Shown here one piece after another: positions 63,359-64,000 of a stretch of DNA of 64,000 bases. The translations under genes were made by a program, and so were the position numbers. How positions within the stretch are numbered: position 1 is the stretch's first letter; each line of letters starts with the position of its first letter. Origin of the DNA: Rhizobium sp. CIAT894 (GTDB lineage: Bacteria > Pseudomonadota > Alphaproteobacteria > Rhizobiales > Rhizobiaceae); NCBI RefSeq assembly GCF_000172795.2, contig NZ_CP020947.1, positions 3,810,501 through 3,874,500 of the forward strand, read 5' to 3'. The notes below the pieces were generated by a model. That model ran no database searches. It saw nothing but the letters and a program-made list of their open reading frames with translations, and was not told where the DNA came from.

Positions 63359-64000
63359 CTATTTCAACTCGGCCAGCAGGGCGTCGGCGCCTTTGCGGAC
63401 GCCCACCATGGAGGCATCCATCGCCGTGAAGCTCGCGCCGATATTCATCGCATTGGGATATTGCTTGGTCACGTATGACGACAGGAGGCGATTGCTCGCG
63501 GCATCGTAGATCTCTACGGCATAATTCACCGAACCGGTCATCGAGCCTTCGCGGCCGCGCACAGCTTGGACGGTGTTGTATAATCCGCCTGCGACATCGA
63601 TGCGTGTGACAGTCCCGAGAACCGCAGTCGTCGCCTTTGCGCCGGTCAGCGTCAGATGCAATCTGAGAGTGGCCGGAGCCGCCGTGCCGACGATCGCAAA
63701 GCGCGTCTTCAATTTTTCCGTGAACTGGTCCTGCATGTAGTCGGCCAGCAGGACCTTATCCTTTTCGGGGAATTTGCCGAACTGACTGTCGGAGCCTTTA
63801 TAGACTGTAACGGGATCGACGATGATCCTGGTGTATCGGCGCCAGTCGACATTCGTCTGATAGCGATAGGGCACGCGGCCGGTTTTATCAGCCGTATTCG
63901 GCTGAAGCTGCGATGCCGAAGCAAGTCCGGCATAAACCGTGGGGTCAGGGGTCGTGCAGGCGGCAACACTCAAGCAGGCGAAAAGCGCGGCACCGACGTT
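63359..64000 (-). CDS. DUF3313-type lipoprotein (5' end cut by window edge)
   Basis: At least 213 residues, the start lying beyond the window. The first visible residues (NVGAALFAC, then LSVAAC) form the end of a signal with lipobox VAAC, so the mature protein would be lipid-anchored at that Cys. The mature part (TTPDPTVYAGLASASQLQPN, VGTAAPATLRLHLTLTGAKA, AVEIYDAASNRLLSSYVTKQ) resembles DUF3313 outer-membrane lipoproteins. A TTG at 63973 would remove the signal and is not credible as a start. It converges on the DUF1328 gene. Confidence 0.75.
   Translation of the reverse strand, partial: NVGAALFACLSVAACTTPDPTVYAGLASASQLQPNTADKTGRVPYRYQTNVDWRRYTRIIVDPVTVYKGSDSQFGKFPEKDKVLLADYMQDQFTEKLKTRFAIVGTAAPATLRLHLTLTGAKATTAVLGTVTRIDVAGGLYNTVQAVRGREGSMTGSVNYAVEIYDAASNRLLSSYVTKQYPNAMNIGASFTAMDASMVGVRKGADALLAELK

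Overview
The window looks like chromosomal DNA of a Rhizobium species, most likely the R. leguminosarum / R. etli group. This is judged from the high GC content, the style of the genes, and families of rhizobial palindromic intergenic repeats (five or six copies here). Almost everything is metabolic, transport or regulatory housekeeping. I see no tRNA, rRNA, CRISPR array, transposase or phage gene.

Layout. 0-5.5 kb: the end of a TRAP-type binding protein, a class I amidotransferase-like hydrolase (PuuD family), then a four-gene minus-strand cluster (TelA, TerD, an unrecognised 345-residue protein, a vWA protein) that resembles a reduced tellurite/Ter stress system. 5.7-9.2 kb: 2-hydroxyacid dehydrogenase, LacI and MarR regulators, creatininase-family hydrolase. 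9.2-12.9 kb: a zinc-starvation-type unit (Zur-like box, COG0523 GTPase with a His-rich loop, WD40 protein, acetyltransferase) and cysE. 13.0-18.5 kb: a type I secretion operon (HlyB-like ABC protein, HlyD adaptor) followed by AT-rich unknown genes and by a decayed second copy of the 3' end of hlyD. This is the most unusual region of the window. 19.2-22.5 kb: acetyltransferase, ornithine decarboxylase with a long leader, divergent LysR regulator. 22.6-30 kb: DUF1007/NicO metal efflux pair, small genes, eda, a CYTH/CHAD pair, and a VOC/TrhO pair behind a SoxR-like operator. 30-36.8 kb: GGDEF-EAL protein, GH1 beta-glucosidase, DoxX, and an oxidoreductase plus sugar isomerase. 37-46 kb: a sugar ABC transporter with a divergent LacI repressor, then xylA, xylB and a second LacI-type regulator. 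46-50 kb: EmrAB-type drug efflux with its divergent TetR. 50-56 kb: AraC/GyrI regulator, TerC, gltX, lysS. 56-63 kb: LysR regulator plus a YdcSTUV-PatD-like polyamine/aminoaldehyde uptake and oxidation operon. 63-64 kb: a 57-residue membrane protein and a lipoprotein cut by the window end.

Themes. Sugar catabolism runs through LacI-type control, with several palindromic operators visible next to the genes they should serve. Polyamine metabolism appears at three places: ornithine decarboxylase, the PuuD-like hydrolase, and the YdcSTUV-PatD operon. Metal and stress genes are scattered: Ter/TelA, TerC, COG0523, NicO, DUF533. Start codons were chosen from ribosome-binding-site spacing and family N-termini. 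All family names come from reading the translations, not from database searches.
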